DNA of 11,181 bases from Nitrosomonas eutropha (GTDB lineage Bacteria; Pseudomonadota; Gammaproteobacteria; Burkholderiales; Nitrosomonadaceae). The stretch is taken from NCBI GenBank assembly GCA_014584635.1, contig JACTML010000102.1:1-11181 (forward strand), read 5' to 3'. Below, one piece after another: positions 1 to 8,373 of the stretch. A model generated the notes under the pieces. It was given only the letters and a program-made list of their open reading frames with translations. It was not told where the DNA came from and searched no databases. The first letter of the stretch is position 1. The number at the start of each line of letters is the position of its first letter. A program made the translations under genes and the position numbers.

Positions 1-72
1 CTCATGCCGCCTGTCCCGGCAAAGCATTTTTTATCACTGATCGAACAGCGCAAAACCGGTACTTTTTCATAA
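1..72 (+). CDS. Possible C-terminal end of an unidentified protein (partial)
   Basis: Frame 1 is open from the window edge to a TAA at 70-72 and encodes 23 residues, ending in LIEQRKTGTFS. The composition (Pro, Lys, Glu, Leu, Ile, few Cys or Trp) is protein-like and the codons resemble those of the genes nearby. The stretch is too short to assign to a family. A second frame (from position 3) is also open to about 206, but it is rich in Cys, Trp and Phe and looks like chance. The start and most of the gene, if it is real, lie outside the window. Confidence 0.3.
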   Translation, partial: LMPPVPAKHFLSLIEQRKTGTFS

Positions 73-249
73 CGCTGCGATACGAAGTGTTCATTGCCAC
101 ATGGCCCATCATCTTCAGAACAAACCAGGCTCGTGGAAATTGTTTTATTATTCCTGTTGTTCGGAATATGCAACGAGGTAAACAGATTCCCGGCAAATCC
201 TGAATGATCCAGGCAACCAAACCATAAACACTACTTTCCAGAGGTAATA
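73..249. other. Leader region upstream of the FKBP gene
   Basis: This is non-coding sequence before the prolyl isomerase gene. It must hold that gene's promoter unless transcription comes from the left. I see AT-rich stretches around 139-153 but no convincing -35/-10 pair with 16-18 base spacing. The only clear signal is the Shine-Dalgarno AGAGG at 240-244, five bases before the ATG at 250. Confidence 0.35.
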
Positions 250-714
250 ATGAATGTAACGAAACTACTCCTGGGCCTCCTCCTTTCAGGAGGCCTGCTT
301 TTATCAGTCAATATCCAGGCTGCTGAGCACACGGCACCGCCACATTATGTAAATGTCGCTGATGTCACAACACTGGAGAAAATAGACACCCAGGTTGGTA
401 CAGGCGAAGAAGCTGACATCGGCAAAACTGCCAAGGTGCACTATACCGGCTGGCTGTATGACCCTACGGCGGAAAATCACAAAGGCATAAAATTTGACAG
501 CTCAGTTGATCGTGGCACACCTTTCTCATTTATGCTCGGTGCCGGACGGGTAATCAAAGGCTGGGATCAGGGAGTGCAAGGCATGAAAGTCGGCGGAAAA
601 CGCACGCTGGTTATTCCTTCCTCCATGGCCTATGGCACACAAGGTGCCGGTGGTGTGATTCCCCCCAATTCAGCACTGATATTCGACGTGGAACTGATGG
701 GATTGACAGAGTAA
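250..714 (+). CDS. Exported FKBP-type peptidyl-prolyl cis-trans isomerase
   Basis: This 154-residue enzyme is predicted to catalyse cis-trans isomerisation of X-Pro bonds and to help folding of exported proteins. Residues 1 to about 25 form a signal peptide: Lys5, a Leu/Gly-rich hydrophobic core, then NIQAA before Glu26, which suggests release into the periplasm. A single FKBP domain fills about residues 45-152. It shows VHYTGW (63-68), FDSS (82-85), VIKGWDQG (101-108) with the pocket Trp105, GGKRTLVIP (115-123), AYG (127-129) and [13 protein letters not shown] (137-149). The loop between GWLY and FDSS is longer than in minimal FKBP12, as is usual for bacterial secreted members. The ATG at 250 has AGAGG at 240-244. 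The gene stands alone and converges on rsgA. Family and export are clear; the client proteins are unknown. Confidence 0.93.
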   Translation: MNVTKLLLGLLLSGGLLLSVNIQAAEHTAPPHYVNVADVTTLEKIDTQVGTGEEADIGKTAKVHYTGWLYDPTAENHKGIKFDSSVDRGTPFSFMLGAGRVIKGWDQGVQGMKVGGKRTLVIPSSMAYGTQGAGGVIPPNSALIFDVELMGLTE

Positions 715-875
715 TCGAAACCCGGCAAGTCAACAGAACATCGGCTTGCCGAATCGTTTGCCACTTGGATGCCACACAGAATTTACAGTCCGGCTGACCT
801 TATCTCCTTCGGAACCTATCCGAGGTTTCAATCAAGGAAAAGCTATACCAAGCAGGTGAGAAATCAGACAGGTTC
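715..875. other. Convergent intergenic region with small inverted repeats
   Basis: This 161-base gap separates the 3' ends of the FKBP gene and rsgA. It holds three modest inverted repeats. CGGCAAG at 723-729 pairs with CTTGCCG at 745-751 across a 15-base loop. CTTCGGA at 807-813 pairs with TCCGAGG at 819-825 across a 5-base loop, with one G-T pair. TGAGAA at 857-862 pairs with TTCTCA at 873-878 and overlaps the rsgA stop codon. None is followed by a proper T-run on either strand, so they are not textbook intrinsic terminators. They could be weak bidirectional terminators or mRNA 3'-end stabilisers. Confidence 0.35.
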
Positions 876-1796
876 TCAGGAAAATGGCTTTTTTATTCCT
901 TTTACCAGTTTATGGTAACACGCCAATCGGCGTGAATTCAGCATACCTTCCTGAGCTGCCTGCAGCAGCTTGCAACCAGGTTCTGAAATATGCCGGCAAT
1001 TCCGGAATTTGCACTGGTCCAGAAAAGGACGAAATTCAACGAATCCCCATGCCAGTGCTGCTTCATCCAGCTGCTGCAGGCCGAATTCCTGAAAACCTGG
1101 AGAATCAATCATGCTGCTGTTTGCATCGAAATGAAAAAGGCGAGCATGCGTTGTTGTGTGGCGCCCACTATCCAGTGCATCGGAAATTTCCGCAGTTGCC
1201 TGCCGGGCGGACGGAATCAGCGCATTTAGCAATGTAGATTTACCCACGCCAGATTGCCCGGCCAGCAAACTGATTTGTCCGGTTAATCGCGGAACAAGCG
1301 ATCGGGCATTGTTTTCCGCGCTGACTTCCAGCAGGGGATATCCCAGTTCCCGGTAGAACAGCAAATTTTGCACAACAGCCTGCCCTTCCGGATACTGATC
1401 AAGCAAATCGATTTTGTTCAGCACAATGAGCGATCTGATTCCCTGATCTTCCGCAACAATCAGACAGCGATCAAGCAACTCAAGGCTACAGGTTGGTGTA
1501 ATTGCCAGTACGAAAACCAACTGAGTGACATTCGCAGCAATCAGCTTTTCACGAAAGTATTCACTGCGATAAAACAGGCTTGCGCGCGGCAAAACGGTTT
1601 CGATAATCCCCTGGCCGTCCGCCGTGGGGAGAATCTCAACCTGATCTCCGCACACCACTCCTTTTTTCTTGCCGCGTACAACACAGGAATAAACGGTATG
1701 TGCGGTTTCAACTTCAAAATGACGGCCGTAAGCGGCAACCACCCTGCCTGACAGTGGCAAATTAACTTTACTTTTGCCAGTATTACCGGCTTTCAA
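876..1796 (-). CDS. rsgA: Ribosome small-subunit-dependent GTPase RsgA
   Basis: RsgA (YjeQ) is a circularly permuted GTPase that binds the 30S subunit and checks its late maturation. The 306-residue product has an N-terminal OB-fold (about 15-70) and then the GTPase motifs in permuted order: G4 NKID (127-130), G5 SAEN (159-162), the P-loop GQSGVGKST (180-188), the switch region GRHTTTH (211-217) and G3 DSPG (231-234). A C-terminal zinc-binding segment follows, with Cys262, Cys267, His269 and Cys275. The start is a TTG at 1796 whose last two bases are shared with the phhB stop (TTGA, 1796-1793). No in-frame ATG exists before residue 229, so a non-ATG start is required, and translation probably depends on coupling to phhB. 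It is the last gene of the protease-phhB-rsgA unit. Confidence 0.95.
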   Translation of the reverse strand: MKAGNTGKSKVNLPLSGRVVAAYGRHFEVETAHTVYSCVVRGKKKGVVCGDQVEILPTADGQGIIETVLPRASLFYRSEYFREKLIAANVTQLVFVLAITPTCSLELLDRCLIVAEDQGIRSLIVLNKIDLLDQYPEGQAVVQNLLFYRELGYPLLEVSAENNARSLVPRLTGQISLLAGQSGVGKSTLLNALIPSARQATAEISDALDSGRHTTTHARLFHFDANSSMIDSPGFQEFGLQQLDEAALAWGFVEFRPFLDQCKFRNCRHISEPGCKLLQAAQEGMLNSRRLACYHKLVKGIKKPFS

Positions 1797-2134
1797 GATA
1801 CAAGCAGCATGTCGACTTTCGCCGCACAGATAAAATCATTTTCCGATAATCCGCCAATGGCATGCGTTGTGTACTCCACATGGCACCGGTTATAACCAAC
1901 CAGCATATCAGGATGATGATCTTCCTGATGTGAGATCCACGCAACCGCATTGACAAAAGCCATCGTCTGGTAGTAGTTCTTGAAAGTAAACGTTCGACTG
2001 ATTTTGTTATCCGCCAGTTGCCAGTGCTGTTCCAGTTGCTGCAACAGATTTTCAGCTTCTTCCTGTTTTAATGGCGGAATGCCCCCTTCACACGGTTTGC
2101 ATTTCCGATCAGACAGATCGCAGATATTGTTCAT
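1793..2134 (-). CDS. phhB: Pterin-4a-carbinolamine dehydratase
   Basis: The enzyme dehydrates 4a-hydroxytetrahydrobiopterin to quinonoid dihydropterin. In some bacteria this recycles the cofactor of phenylalanine hydroxylase. The 113-residue product shows the family's CKPCEGG segment (12-18), the catalytic EDHHPD signature in the middle, and downstream the conserved VEYTTHAIGGLSENDF stretch. Length and motifs match the family fully. The ATG at 2134 overlaps the protease stop as ATGA (2134-2131), and its own TGA overlaps the rsgA TTG. No phenylalanine hydroxylase or pterin-biosynthesis gene is adjacent, so the context does not point to phenylalanine breakdown. A role with other pterins is possible but not shown by the sequence. 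Confidence 0.93.
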   Translation of the reverse strand: MNNICDLSDRKCKPCEGGIPPLKQEEAENLLQQLEQHWQLADNKISRTFTFKNYYQTMAFVNAVAWISHQEDHHPDMLVGYNRCHVEYTTHAIGGLSENDFICAAKVDMLLVS

Positions 2135-3399
2135 GCTGTCGCCCTCGCCGCAATTATTTTCTTGAGATGCGCAATCCGGATTGCTGCTGGCGGATGTGAA
2201 TCATAAAAGGCGGAATGCAACGGATCCGGCGTCAGCGTCGCAGCATTATCCTGATACATCTTGACCAGCGCCTGAATCATGTCTGTTGCTGAAGCCTGCT
2301 GCGCTGCATATTCATCTGCTTCAAATTCATGTTTGCGCGAATAAATGCTGGACAACGGCTGCAACAGAAAGGTGAACACCGGCATGACCAGAAAAAACAG
2401 CAGTAACGCCATGGCAGTTGACGGCACCTCGGTGACCTGGACTCCCAGCCCGGAATAAAACCACGGCTGCTGCATCAGATAGCCCAATACCCATAAAAAC
2501 AGCAGGCTGACCGCAAACGACGTCGCAATCCGCTTGATAACATGATGCCGTTTGAAATGGCCCAGCTCATGCGCCAGCACTGCCTCGATTTCCGCAGCTT
2601 CCAGGCGATTCAGCAATGTATCAAAGAACACAATTCGCTTGGTTTTACCAAATCCGGTGAAATAGGCGTTGCCATGACTGCTGCGCCGCGAGCCATCCAT
2701 TACAAACAGCCCGCTGGATTCAAAACCGCATTTGCGCAACAGATTTTCAATCCGGGCTTTGAGCACATCATTTTCCAGCGGTGAAAATTTGTTGAACAGC
2801 GGCGCAATCCAGTTGGGATAAACCGCCAGCAAAAACAGATTAAAACCGATCCAGGTGAACCAGGTATACAACCACCAGTTATCCCCTGTTTTTTCCATCA
2901 GCCACAAGACAACCAGCAGCAACGGCGCACCTAGCAGCGCACTCAGTACATACTGCTTGACCAGGTCAGCAAAAAACATGGCTGGCGTCATCTTGTTGAA
3001 TCCGTATTGCTGCTCGATAACAAATGTACGGTAATAGTTAAAAGGAATTTCAACAACGCTGAGCAAGGCCAGTACGCTAAAAATGAGCACCATTCCATGC
3101 CACACCGGATCGCTGAACCAGGCATGCCAGAAATCTGACAGCCATTCCAGACCGCCTCCCAATGTTAACAACAGCAGCAAACCGGCACTGAGCAGAATGT
3201 TCGGATAGCCCAGGCGTACTTTTGCACGGGTATAATCAGCTGCTTTCTGGTGAGCGGATAAGTCAATCTGCGCGGCGAAGGCCTCTGGAACCCGATCACG
3301 ATTGATCGTTATATGGCGAATATGTCGGGCAGCCAGCCACAGCTGCGTTAATGTAGTCAACAACAGCGCAAGAACAAAAACAATTGTAAAAATATGCAT
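2131..3399 (-). CDS. Membrane M48-family (Ste24/CAAX protease-like) zinc metalloprotease
   Basis: This 422-residue integral membrane peptidase resembles Ste24/CAAX prenyl protease 1. Bacterial members lack prenylated substrates and are thought to act in membrane protein quality control. Hydrophobic segments lie near residues 1-24, 66-82, 101-120, 150-168, 178-196, 290-310 and 328-348. The zinc site is HELGH (277-281) with the third ligand Glu358 in EFEAD (358-362). The MDGSRRSSHGNAYFTG block (234-249) is characteristic of the Ste24 group and argues against HtpX, which is shorter. The ATG at 3399 is preceded by AGGTGG (3404-3409), a good ribosome binding site. It is the first gene of the unit, divergent from orn, and its stop overlaps the phhB start. 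The family is certain; the substrates are unknown. Confidence 0.93.
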   Translation of the reverse strand: MHIFTIVFVLALLLTTLTQLWLAARHIRHITINRDRVPEAFAAQIDLSAHQKAADYTRAKVRLGYPNILLSAGLLLLLTLGGGLEWLSDFWHAWFSDPVWHGMVLIFSVLALLSVVEIPFNYYRTFVIEQQYGFNKMTPAMFFADLVKQYVLSALLGAPLLLVVLWLMEKTGDNWWLYTWFTWIGFNLFLLAVYPNWIAPLFNKFSPLENDVLKARIENLLRKCGFESSGLFVMDGSRRSSHGNAYFTGFGKTKRIVFFDTLLNRLEAAEIEAVLAHELGHFKRHHVIKRIATSFAVSLLFLWVLGYLMQQPWFYSGLGVQVTEVPSTAMALLLFFLVMPVFTFLLQPLSSIYSRKHEFEADEYAAQQASATDMIQALVKMYQDNAATLTPDPLHSAFYDSHPPAAIRIAHLKKIIAARATA

Positions 3400-3554
3400 A
3401 AAACCACCTGGAAATTAAGTATCTGAGCAGAATATGTCAGGATTTTTCCTCGTACATTCTTTTCGAGAAACGGAGAAACAGACTGATTACGACGAGTATA
3501 CTTGGGTCTGACACAATCCTATCTTGAAAATTCACGTAGCAAATATTCAGAATT
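3400..3554. other. Divergent intergenic region between the M48 protease gene and orn
   Basis: This 155-base gap must supply the 5' signals of both divergent units. On the minus strand AGGTGG at 3404-3409 is the ribosome binding site of the protease gene. On the + strand TATACT at 3497-3502 is a possible -10 hexamer for orn, but no recognisable -35 lies 16-18 bases before it. The stretch just before the orn ATG (3555) has no clear Shine-Dalgarno sequence. I could not find a coding frame worth reporting here. Confidence 0.4.
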
Positions 3555-4100
3555 ATGGCACAAGACAACAACAATCTTATCTGGATAGACATGGAGATGA
3601 CCGGTCTGAATCCGAGCACCGACTGCATCATAGAAGTCGCGCTGGTCGTCACAGATGCGCAACTCAACACACTGGCGGAGGCACCGGTACTGGTCGTTTC
3701 CCAGCCGGACAGCATTCTTGAAGGCATGGATAAATGGAATCAGTCCACACACAGCAAATCCGGCCTGATCGATAAGGTCAAGGCTTCAACATTGAACGAA
3801 GCCGAAGTCGAAGCGCGTATGTTAGCTTTCCTGGCGCCTTATATCCCGGCGAGAATCTCGCCCATGTGCGGAAATTCAATCTGCCAGGATCGGCGCTTTC
3901 TGGCCAGATGTATGCCACAATTGGAAGCCTATTTTCACTATCGCAATCTGGATGTCAGCACACTTAAGGAGCTGGCCAAGCGCTGGAAACCTGAAATTGT
4001 TCAAGGATTTAACAAACAGGGTAAACATGAAGCACTGGCGGATATTTACGATTCGATAGAAGAACTGAAATATTATCGTCAGCACCTGTTCAATATCTGA
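3555..4100 (+). CDS. orn: Oligoribonuclease
   Basis: Orn is a 3'-5' exoribonuclease that degrades 2- to 5-nucleotide RNAs, including pGpG from cyclic-di-GMP turnover, the last step of mRNA decay. The 181-residue product is full length for the family and starts like other Orn proteins ([10 protein letters not shown], 9-18). The DEDDh metal ligands and catalytic residues are all present: Asp12, Glu14, Asp112 in CQDRRFL, His158 and Asp163 in KHEALAD. The positions equal those of the E. coli enzyme. The [14 protein letters not shown] block (127-140) is also typical. The ATG at 3555 has only a poor ribosome binding site, but the protein N-terminus supports it. The 35-base gap to the phosphorylase gene suggests co-transcription. 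Orn and rsgA are neighbours in many proteobacteria; here two genes lie between them. Confidence 0.97.
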   Translation: MAQDNNNLIWIDMEMTGLNPSTDCIIEVALVVTDAQLNTLAEAPVLVVSQPDSILEGMDKWNQSTHSKSGLIDKVKASTLNEAEVEARMLAFLAPYIPARISPMCGNSICQDRRFLARCMPQLEAYFHYRNLDVSTLKELAKRWKPEIVQGFNKQGKHEALADIYDSIEELKYYRQHLFNI

Positions 4101-4135
4101 ATATCCGTGATTCATCTACTACGGGAGTTCACTGA

Positions 4136-6691
4136 ATGACTCAACGCACATCCTTTACACTTACCGTCAGCCCCAGGATACCTGAACGTCTGAATCGACT
4201 GGAAGAACTGGCAAACAATCTCTGGTACAGCTGGGATCGAGCCACACGCGCTCTGTTTTCACGGTTGGACCCGCAACTATGGGAAATTGTCGACCACAGC
4301 CCCAAGGCATTTCTCAGACGTGTGAATGAATCGGCACTGATTAAAGCTGCGGAAGATCTGACTTTTCTCAGCCACTACAACAGTGTTTTATCCGCTTATG
4401 ATTCCTACCATCAGGAGCCTTCGCGCTACCTGCCTATCAAAGGGCTCAATACACGCGACCAGGTGGCCTATTTTTGTTTCGAATTCGGTTTTCATGAAAG
4501 TTTGCCAGTCTATTCCGGTGGTCTCGGTATTCTGGCGGGAGATCACTGCAAGGCAGCAAGCGATCTATGCCTTCCTTTTGTCGCGGTTGGACTGCTTTAT
4601 CGACAGGGCTATTTTTCCCAGACGATTGACGGCCAGGGTAATCAGCAACCGCTTTACTGTGATTCGGATTTTGAGGATCTGCCGGTAAAACCCGTGTTGC
4701 ACGACGATGGCTCTGAAGTACGGATAGCCGTACAGCTTCCCGGACGAGCTGTTATTGTCAAGGTATGGCGCACTCAGATCGGCCATGTAAGCCTGTATCT
4801 GCTGGATACCGATCTGCCGGAAAACTCCGAACATGATTGCCTGATCACGCATCAGCTGTATGGCGGGAACAAAACCATGCGTATCGAGCAGGAAATTATT
4901 CTCGGAATAGGTGGCGTGGCCGCACTGAACGCGATGGGAATTAAACCCACAATCTGGCACAGCAACGAAGGCCATGCCGCCTTCATGATGCTGGCACGTG
5001 CACTTGAGCTGGTACGACAAGGATTGGACTTCTCCAGCGCAATCGAAGCAGTTGCAGCCTGTACGATCTTCACTACACATACTGCTGTTCCGGCAGGCCA
5101 TGATCACTTTCCGGAAGACATGATGCATTATTATTTTCGGGAAATTTACGCTGAACTGAAAATCTCTCCGGAAGAATTCATGGCATTAGGGCATACGCCT
5201 GAATGCAACGATTTCAATATGACTGCACTGGCCATCCGCATGTCGCGCATGCATAACGGCGTCAGCAGAATTCACAGAGATGTTTCCGCAAACATCTGCC
5301 GCGCCATGTGGCCGCAAATTGAGCCGGAAGAAAATCCGATCGACTACGTCACTAACGGCGTCCACGTACCAACATTTCTGGCACAAGAATGGGTAGATCT
5401 GTTTGATCGCCGTCTGGGTCCGCAGTGGCGCAACAAGCAGCATGATTCCGAGTTCTGGTCAGGAATTCATAACATTCCGGATCACATATTCTGGAGCGTG
5501 CGCCAGAGCCTGAAATCACAGATGTTTTATGGCATTCGCACACGCCTGACTGAGCAAAACCTGCGCAATCATGGCTCTGAAGCCCACCTCGATCGCTTGC
5601 TCAGATTCGCTGACCCGATCAACCCCAACATATTAACACTGGGTTTTGCCCGTCGTTTTGCCACCTATAAGCGCGCCACACTGCTGTTTAGAGACCTCGA
5701 CTGGCTGCGCAGACTGCTGCTTAATCCTGAACGGCCGGTATTACTGATTTTTGCCGGCAAGGCACATCCGGCGGACCAGCCTGGCCAGGAACTTATTCGC
5801 CGAATCTATCAGATTGCGGACATGCCCGAATTCAGAGGTCATATCCTGCTGGTGGAAGGATACGATCTGCGTCTTGCCCGGCGGCTGGTATCGGGTGTTG
5901 ATGTCTGGCTCAACAATCCGATTTATCCGCTGGAAGCCAGCGGTACATCAGGAATGAAAGCAGGCATCAACGGCACGCTCAATATGAGCATACTGGATGG
6001 CTGGTGGGGAGAAGGCTACAACGGCAAGAACGGATGGGGGATCAAGCCTGTTTCAGAGAATATGGAAGCATCATTACGCGATGCTGAAGAAGGCCGATCC
6101 TTCTACGAAGTTCTGCAGGATCAGGTTATTCCACTCTACTACAGCCACGGTAAATCCGGTTATTCAGTCGAATGGGTGAACATGGCCAAACATTCAATGG
6201 CTTCTCTTCTGCCGCAGTATGGAACCAGACGTATGGTCGGAGAATATATCCAGAAATTCTATACACTCGCCAGCCAGCAAGGTGCGGGCTACAGTCAGGA
6301 TAATTTTGCGGTTGCCAAAGCTGTTGCTGACTGGAAAGCCCGCATTAACGCAGCATGGGAAGGTGTAAGCATACGACGGCTTGATACGCCAGGTAAACAT
6401 CTCGAATTTGGCAGCGCTCTGCATTTCAAACTCGCTGTCAAGCTGAACGGCTTGCAGCCGGAAGATGTTGTCGTGGAATTGCTGCTCTCACGTGAGTACA
6501 ACAAAACCAGACTCAGTCAGTTTCAGCATACCCGGCTGGAATGTACCGGTACGATCGGGACAAACGAGCACCAGTTCGAACTGAGCCATGTACCGGAATT
6601 GTGTGGCAGACAGCAATATTATCTGCGTATTTACCCTTACCATCCGTTATTGACCCATCCGCTGGAAATGGGAAAAATGCTATGGTTATAG
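4136..6691 (+). CDS. glgP: Alpha-glucan (glycogen) phosphorylase, DUF3417 type
   Basis: This GT35 phosphorylase is predicted to release glucose 1-phosphate from alpha-1,4-glucans in the cytoplasm using pyridoxal phosphate. At 851 residues it belongs to the family with an N-terminal DUF3417 domain (about 10-120, with LANNLWYSWD), not to the classical GlgP/MalP group. Motifs in order are AYFCFEFG (111-118), VYSGGLGILAGDHCKAASD (125-143), HSNEGHAAF (275-283), TNGVHVPT (406-413), RRFATYKRA (506-514) and EASGTSGMKAGINGTL, whose Lys608 should bind PLP. The C-terminus (about 755-851) is the beta-rich tail seen in this subgroup. The ATG at 4136 follows GGGAG at 4123-4127. No other glycogen gene lies in the window, so the substrate pathway is inferred from the family only. 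It converges on panC with a 27-base gap and no visible terminator hairpin. Confidence 0.93.
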   Translation: MTQRTSFTLTVSPRIPERLNRLEELANNLWYSWDRATRALFSRLDPQLWEIVDHSPKAFLRRVNESALIKAAEDLTFLSHYNSVLSAYDSYHQEPSRYLPIKGLNTRDQVAYFCFEFGFHESLPVYSGGLGILAGDHCKAASDLCLPFVAVGLLYRQGYFSQTIDGQGNQQPLYCDSDFEDLPVKPVLHDDGSEVRIAVQLPGRAVIVKVWRTQIGHVSLYLLDTDLPENSEHDCLITHQLYGGNKTMRIEQEIILGIGGVAALNAMGIKPTIWHSNEGHAAFMMLARALELVRQGLDFSSAIEAVAACTIFTTHTAVPAGHDHFPEDMMHYYFREIYAELKISPEEFMALGHTPECNDFNMTALAIRMSRMHNGVSRIHRDVSANICRAMWPQIEPEENPIDYVTNGVHVPTFLAQEWVDLFDRRLGPQWRNKQHDSEFWSGIHNIPDHIFWSVRQSLKSQMFYGIRTRLTEQNLRNHGSEAHLDRLLRFADPINPNILTLGFARRFATYKRATLLFRDLDWLRRLLLNPERPVLLIFAGKAHPADQPGQELIRRIYQIADMPEFRGHILLVEGYDLRLARRLVSGVDVWLNNPIYPLEASGTSGMKAGINGTLNMSILDGWWGEGYNGKNGWGIKPVSENMEASLRDAEEGRSFYEVLQDQVIPLYYSHGKSGYSVEWVNMAKHSMASLLPQYGTRRMVGEYIQKFYTLASQQGAGYSQDNFAVAKAVADWKARINAAWEGVSIRRLDTPGKHLEFGSALHFKLAVKLNGLQPEDVVVELLLSREYNKTRLSQFQHTRLECTGTIGTNEHQFELSHVPELCGRQQYYLRIYPYHPLLTHPLEMGKMLWL

Positions 6692-6718
6692 CGATTTATC
6701 CTCTTGCAATCACTTGCA

Positions 6719-7552
6719 CTATGGCAGCGTCAGTAAAATATTGTCAATCAGGCGAATTTTATCCAGCCACGCTGCCCCCAGTATAACCAGGTCGGAATTG
6801 CACGCTGTTACAGGCAACAGCGTGCATTGCTGGCGCACCGCAATATAGTCTACTTTCCAGCCCAGCTTATTCAGCCTTTCAATGGCAGACCATTCCAGTC
6901 GCGGAAAGTCTCGCTCACCTGAAATAATATCTTTTCTGATTTGCTGCAAACTATCCGCCAACCCGCTTGCTTGCTGTCGCTGGCTTTCATCAAGATAGTT
7001 ATTGCGTGAGCTGAGCGCCAAGCCATCTTCTTCTCGTATCGTCCGGCCGGCGATAATCTCCACAGGCAGATTCAGCTGCTCAACCATGCCGCGAATAATC
7101 TGCAACTGCTGGTAGTCTTTTTCACCGAACACCGCGACATGCGGCTGCACAATATTGAACAGCTTCAATACAACGGTTGTCACTCCACGGAAAAATCCGG
7201 GACGGCATGCGCCTTCCAACTTATCGGCCATGGGCGGCAGCAGCAGCTGAAATTCCTGCGTAACAGGGTAAAGTGTTTTTTCATCCGGAATGAACACAAA
7301 ATCCACGCCGTTTTCTTCCAGCAGACGACAATCATTTTCCCGAGTGCGTGGATAGCGATCAAAATCCTCATGCGGAGCAAACTGCAGACGATTGACGAAG
7401 ATGCTGACGACAACACAACCGGCATGCTGTTGCGCAAGCTGCACCAGCGATAAATGGCCTGCATGCAGATTACCCATGGTTGGCACCAGAGCCACAGCAG
7501 TTTGCTGCCGGAGTCGCGCACGCAATAGCGCGATATCAGTGATGATTTCCAT
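6719..7552 (-). CDS. panC: Pantothenate synthetase (pantoate-beta-alanine ligase)
   Basis: PanC joins pantoate and beta-alanine through a pantoyl-adenylate, using ATP, to give pantothenate, the precursor of coenzyme A. The 277 residues match the family length. The nucleotidyltransferase HxGH motif is in [10 protein letters not shown] (24-33). FVNRLQF (52-58) is the pantoate site; Arg replaces the Pro found in E. coli, which I recall as common in betaproteobacteria. FGEKDYQQL (142-150) and the KMSKS-equivalent DGLALSSRN (176-184) complete the active site. The ATG at 7552 lies 8 bases after the panB stop, with AGG just upstream. It is the last gene of the pcnB-folK-kinase-panB-panC operon and directly uses the pantoate derived from the panB product after reduction. 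Confidence 0.97.
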   Translation of the reverse strand: MEIITDIALLRARLRQQTAVALVPTMGNLHAGHLSLVQLAQQHAGCVVVSIFVNRLQFAPHEDFDRYPRTRENDCRLLEENGVDFVFIPDEKTLYPVTQEFQLLLPPMADKLEGACRPGFFRGVTTVVLKLFNIVQPHVAVFGEKDYQQLQIIRGMVEQLNLPVEIIAGRTIREEDGLALSSRNNYLDESQRQQASGLADSLQQIRKDIISGERDFPRLEWSAIERLNKLGWKVDYIAVRQQCTLLPVTACNSDLVILGAAWLDKIRLIDNILLTLP

Positions 7553-7560
7553 TTAACCTG

Positions 7561-8370
7561 TCAGAACACATGCTCATGCGCAGGAAATGTTCCGGTTTTA
7601 ACTGCTTCTACATAATTCCCAACTGCTGTCTGGATACTATCCGCACCCGGCATGAAATTTTTGACAAAACGCGGCAAAGTGCTGTTGCTGATACCCAGCA
7701 TATCGTATAGCACTAATACCTGTCCGGAACAGGCTGCACCTGCACCAATTCCAATAGTGGGAATAGAAAGTGATCGGGTAATTTCCTGACCCAGCACAGC
7801 CGGAATCAGCTCCATCACCAGCATTGCCGCTCCCGCATCCTGCAATAACAGGGCATCTTCCTGCAGCTGTCTGGCGCTATCACGTGTTTTTCCCTGGACT
7901 TTATATCCCCCCAGCTGATAAACAGACTGGGGAATCAATCCAATATGCGCGCATACCGGGATACCGCGACAGGTCAAAAACTCTATGGTTTCAGCCATAT
8001 GCCGCCCCCCTTCAATCTTGACCATCTGGGCACCGGCTGCCATTAATCCGGCTGCATTCTCAAATGTTTGCTGTGGAGAAATCTGAAACGTGCCAAACGG
8101 CATATCTGCCAGAACAAATATACTGTGAGTACTGCGCACGACACACTGAACGTGGTAGATCATTTCATCCAGTGTCACCGGCAAAGTACTGGACTGGCCC
8201 TGTATCACATTTCCCAGCGAATCTCCCACCAGCAAAACGTCAACGCCCGCATTTTCCAGAATCACCGCAAACGTTGCATCGTAACAGGTCAGAGCTGCTA
8301 TTTTCTCTCCCTTCTGATAGGCGTTCTGCAATGCAGAAATCATTGTCCGTTTCGTAACCAATCGGTCCAT
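7561..8370 (-). CDS. panB: 3-methyl-2-oxobutanoate hydroxymethyltransferase
   Basis: PanB transfers a hydroxymethyl group from 5,10-methylenetetrahydrofolate to alpha-ketoisovalerate to make ketopantoate, the first committed step to pantothenate. The 269-residue TIM-barrel protein carries the Mg-binding Asp50 in GDSLG (49-53), Asp89 in ADMPFGTF (88-95), the VKIEGG segment (117-122), HIGLIPQ (142-148), the catalytic Glu187 in ELIP (187-190) and the glycine-rich TIGIGAG (205-211). No key residue is missing. The ATG at 8370 lies 3 bases after the stop of the deoxynucleoside kinase. Its folate donor connects it functionally with folK two genes upstream. The PanE/IlvC-type reductase step between PanB and PanC is not encoded here. 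Confidence 0.97.
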   Translation of the reverse strand: MDRLVTKRTMISALQNAYQKGEKIAALTCYDATFAVILENAGVDVLLVGDSLGNVIQGQSSTLPVTLDEMIYHVQCVVRSTHSIFVLADMPFGTFQISPQQTFENAAGLMAAGAQMVKIEGGRHMAETIEFLTCRGIPVCAHIGLIPQSVYQLGGYKVQGKTRDSARQLQEDALLLQDAGAAMLVMELIPAVLGQEITRSLSIPTIGIGAGAACSGQVLVLYDMLGISNSTLPRFVKNFMPGADSIQTAVGNYVEAVKTGTFPAHEHVF

Positions 8371-8373
8371 CCG

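Noticed and set aside
52..58. FVNRLQF in PanC (residues 52-58 of that protein) as a damaged active site because Pro is replaced by Arg
   Set aside because: As I recall, many betaproteobacterial PanC proteins carry this Arg, and the neighbouring Asn and Gln are intact. The coordinates given here are residue numbers.
2..220. A 72-codon minus-strand frame at the left edge
   Set aside because: Its composition is rich in Cys, Trp and Arg, it matches no family I know and it has no start signals.
3412..3440. A CTGACA-17-TAATTT promoter-like pair on the minus strand before the M48 protease gene
   Set aside because: Transcription would begin near 3405, inside the ribosome binding site at 3404-3409, so the message would lack a working start signal; the -10 match is also only 3 of 6.
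4565..5128. A 187-codon open frame on the minus strand inside the phosphorylase gene
   Set aside because: It lies wholly opposite a well-supported gene, has a Cys/His-rich composition with no recognisable motif and no ribosome binding site; it is a coding shadow.
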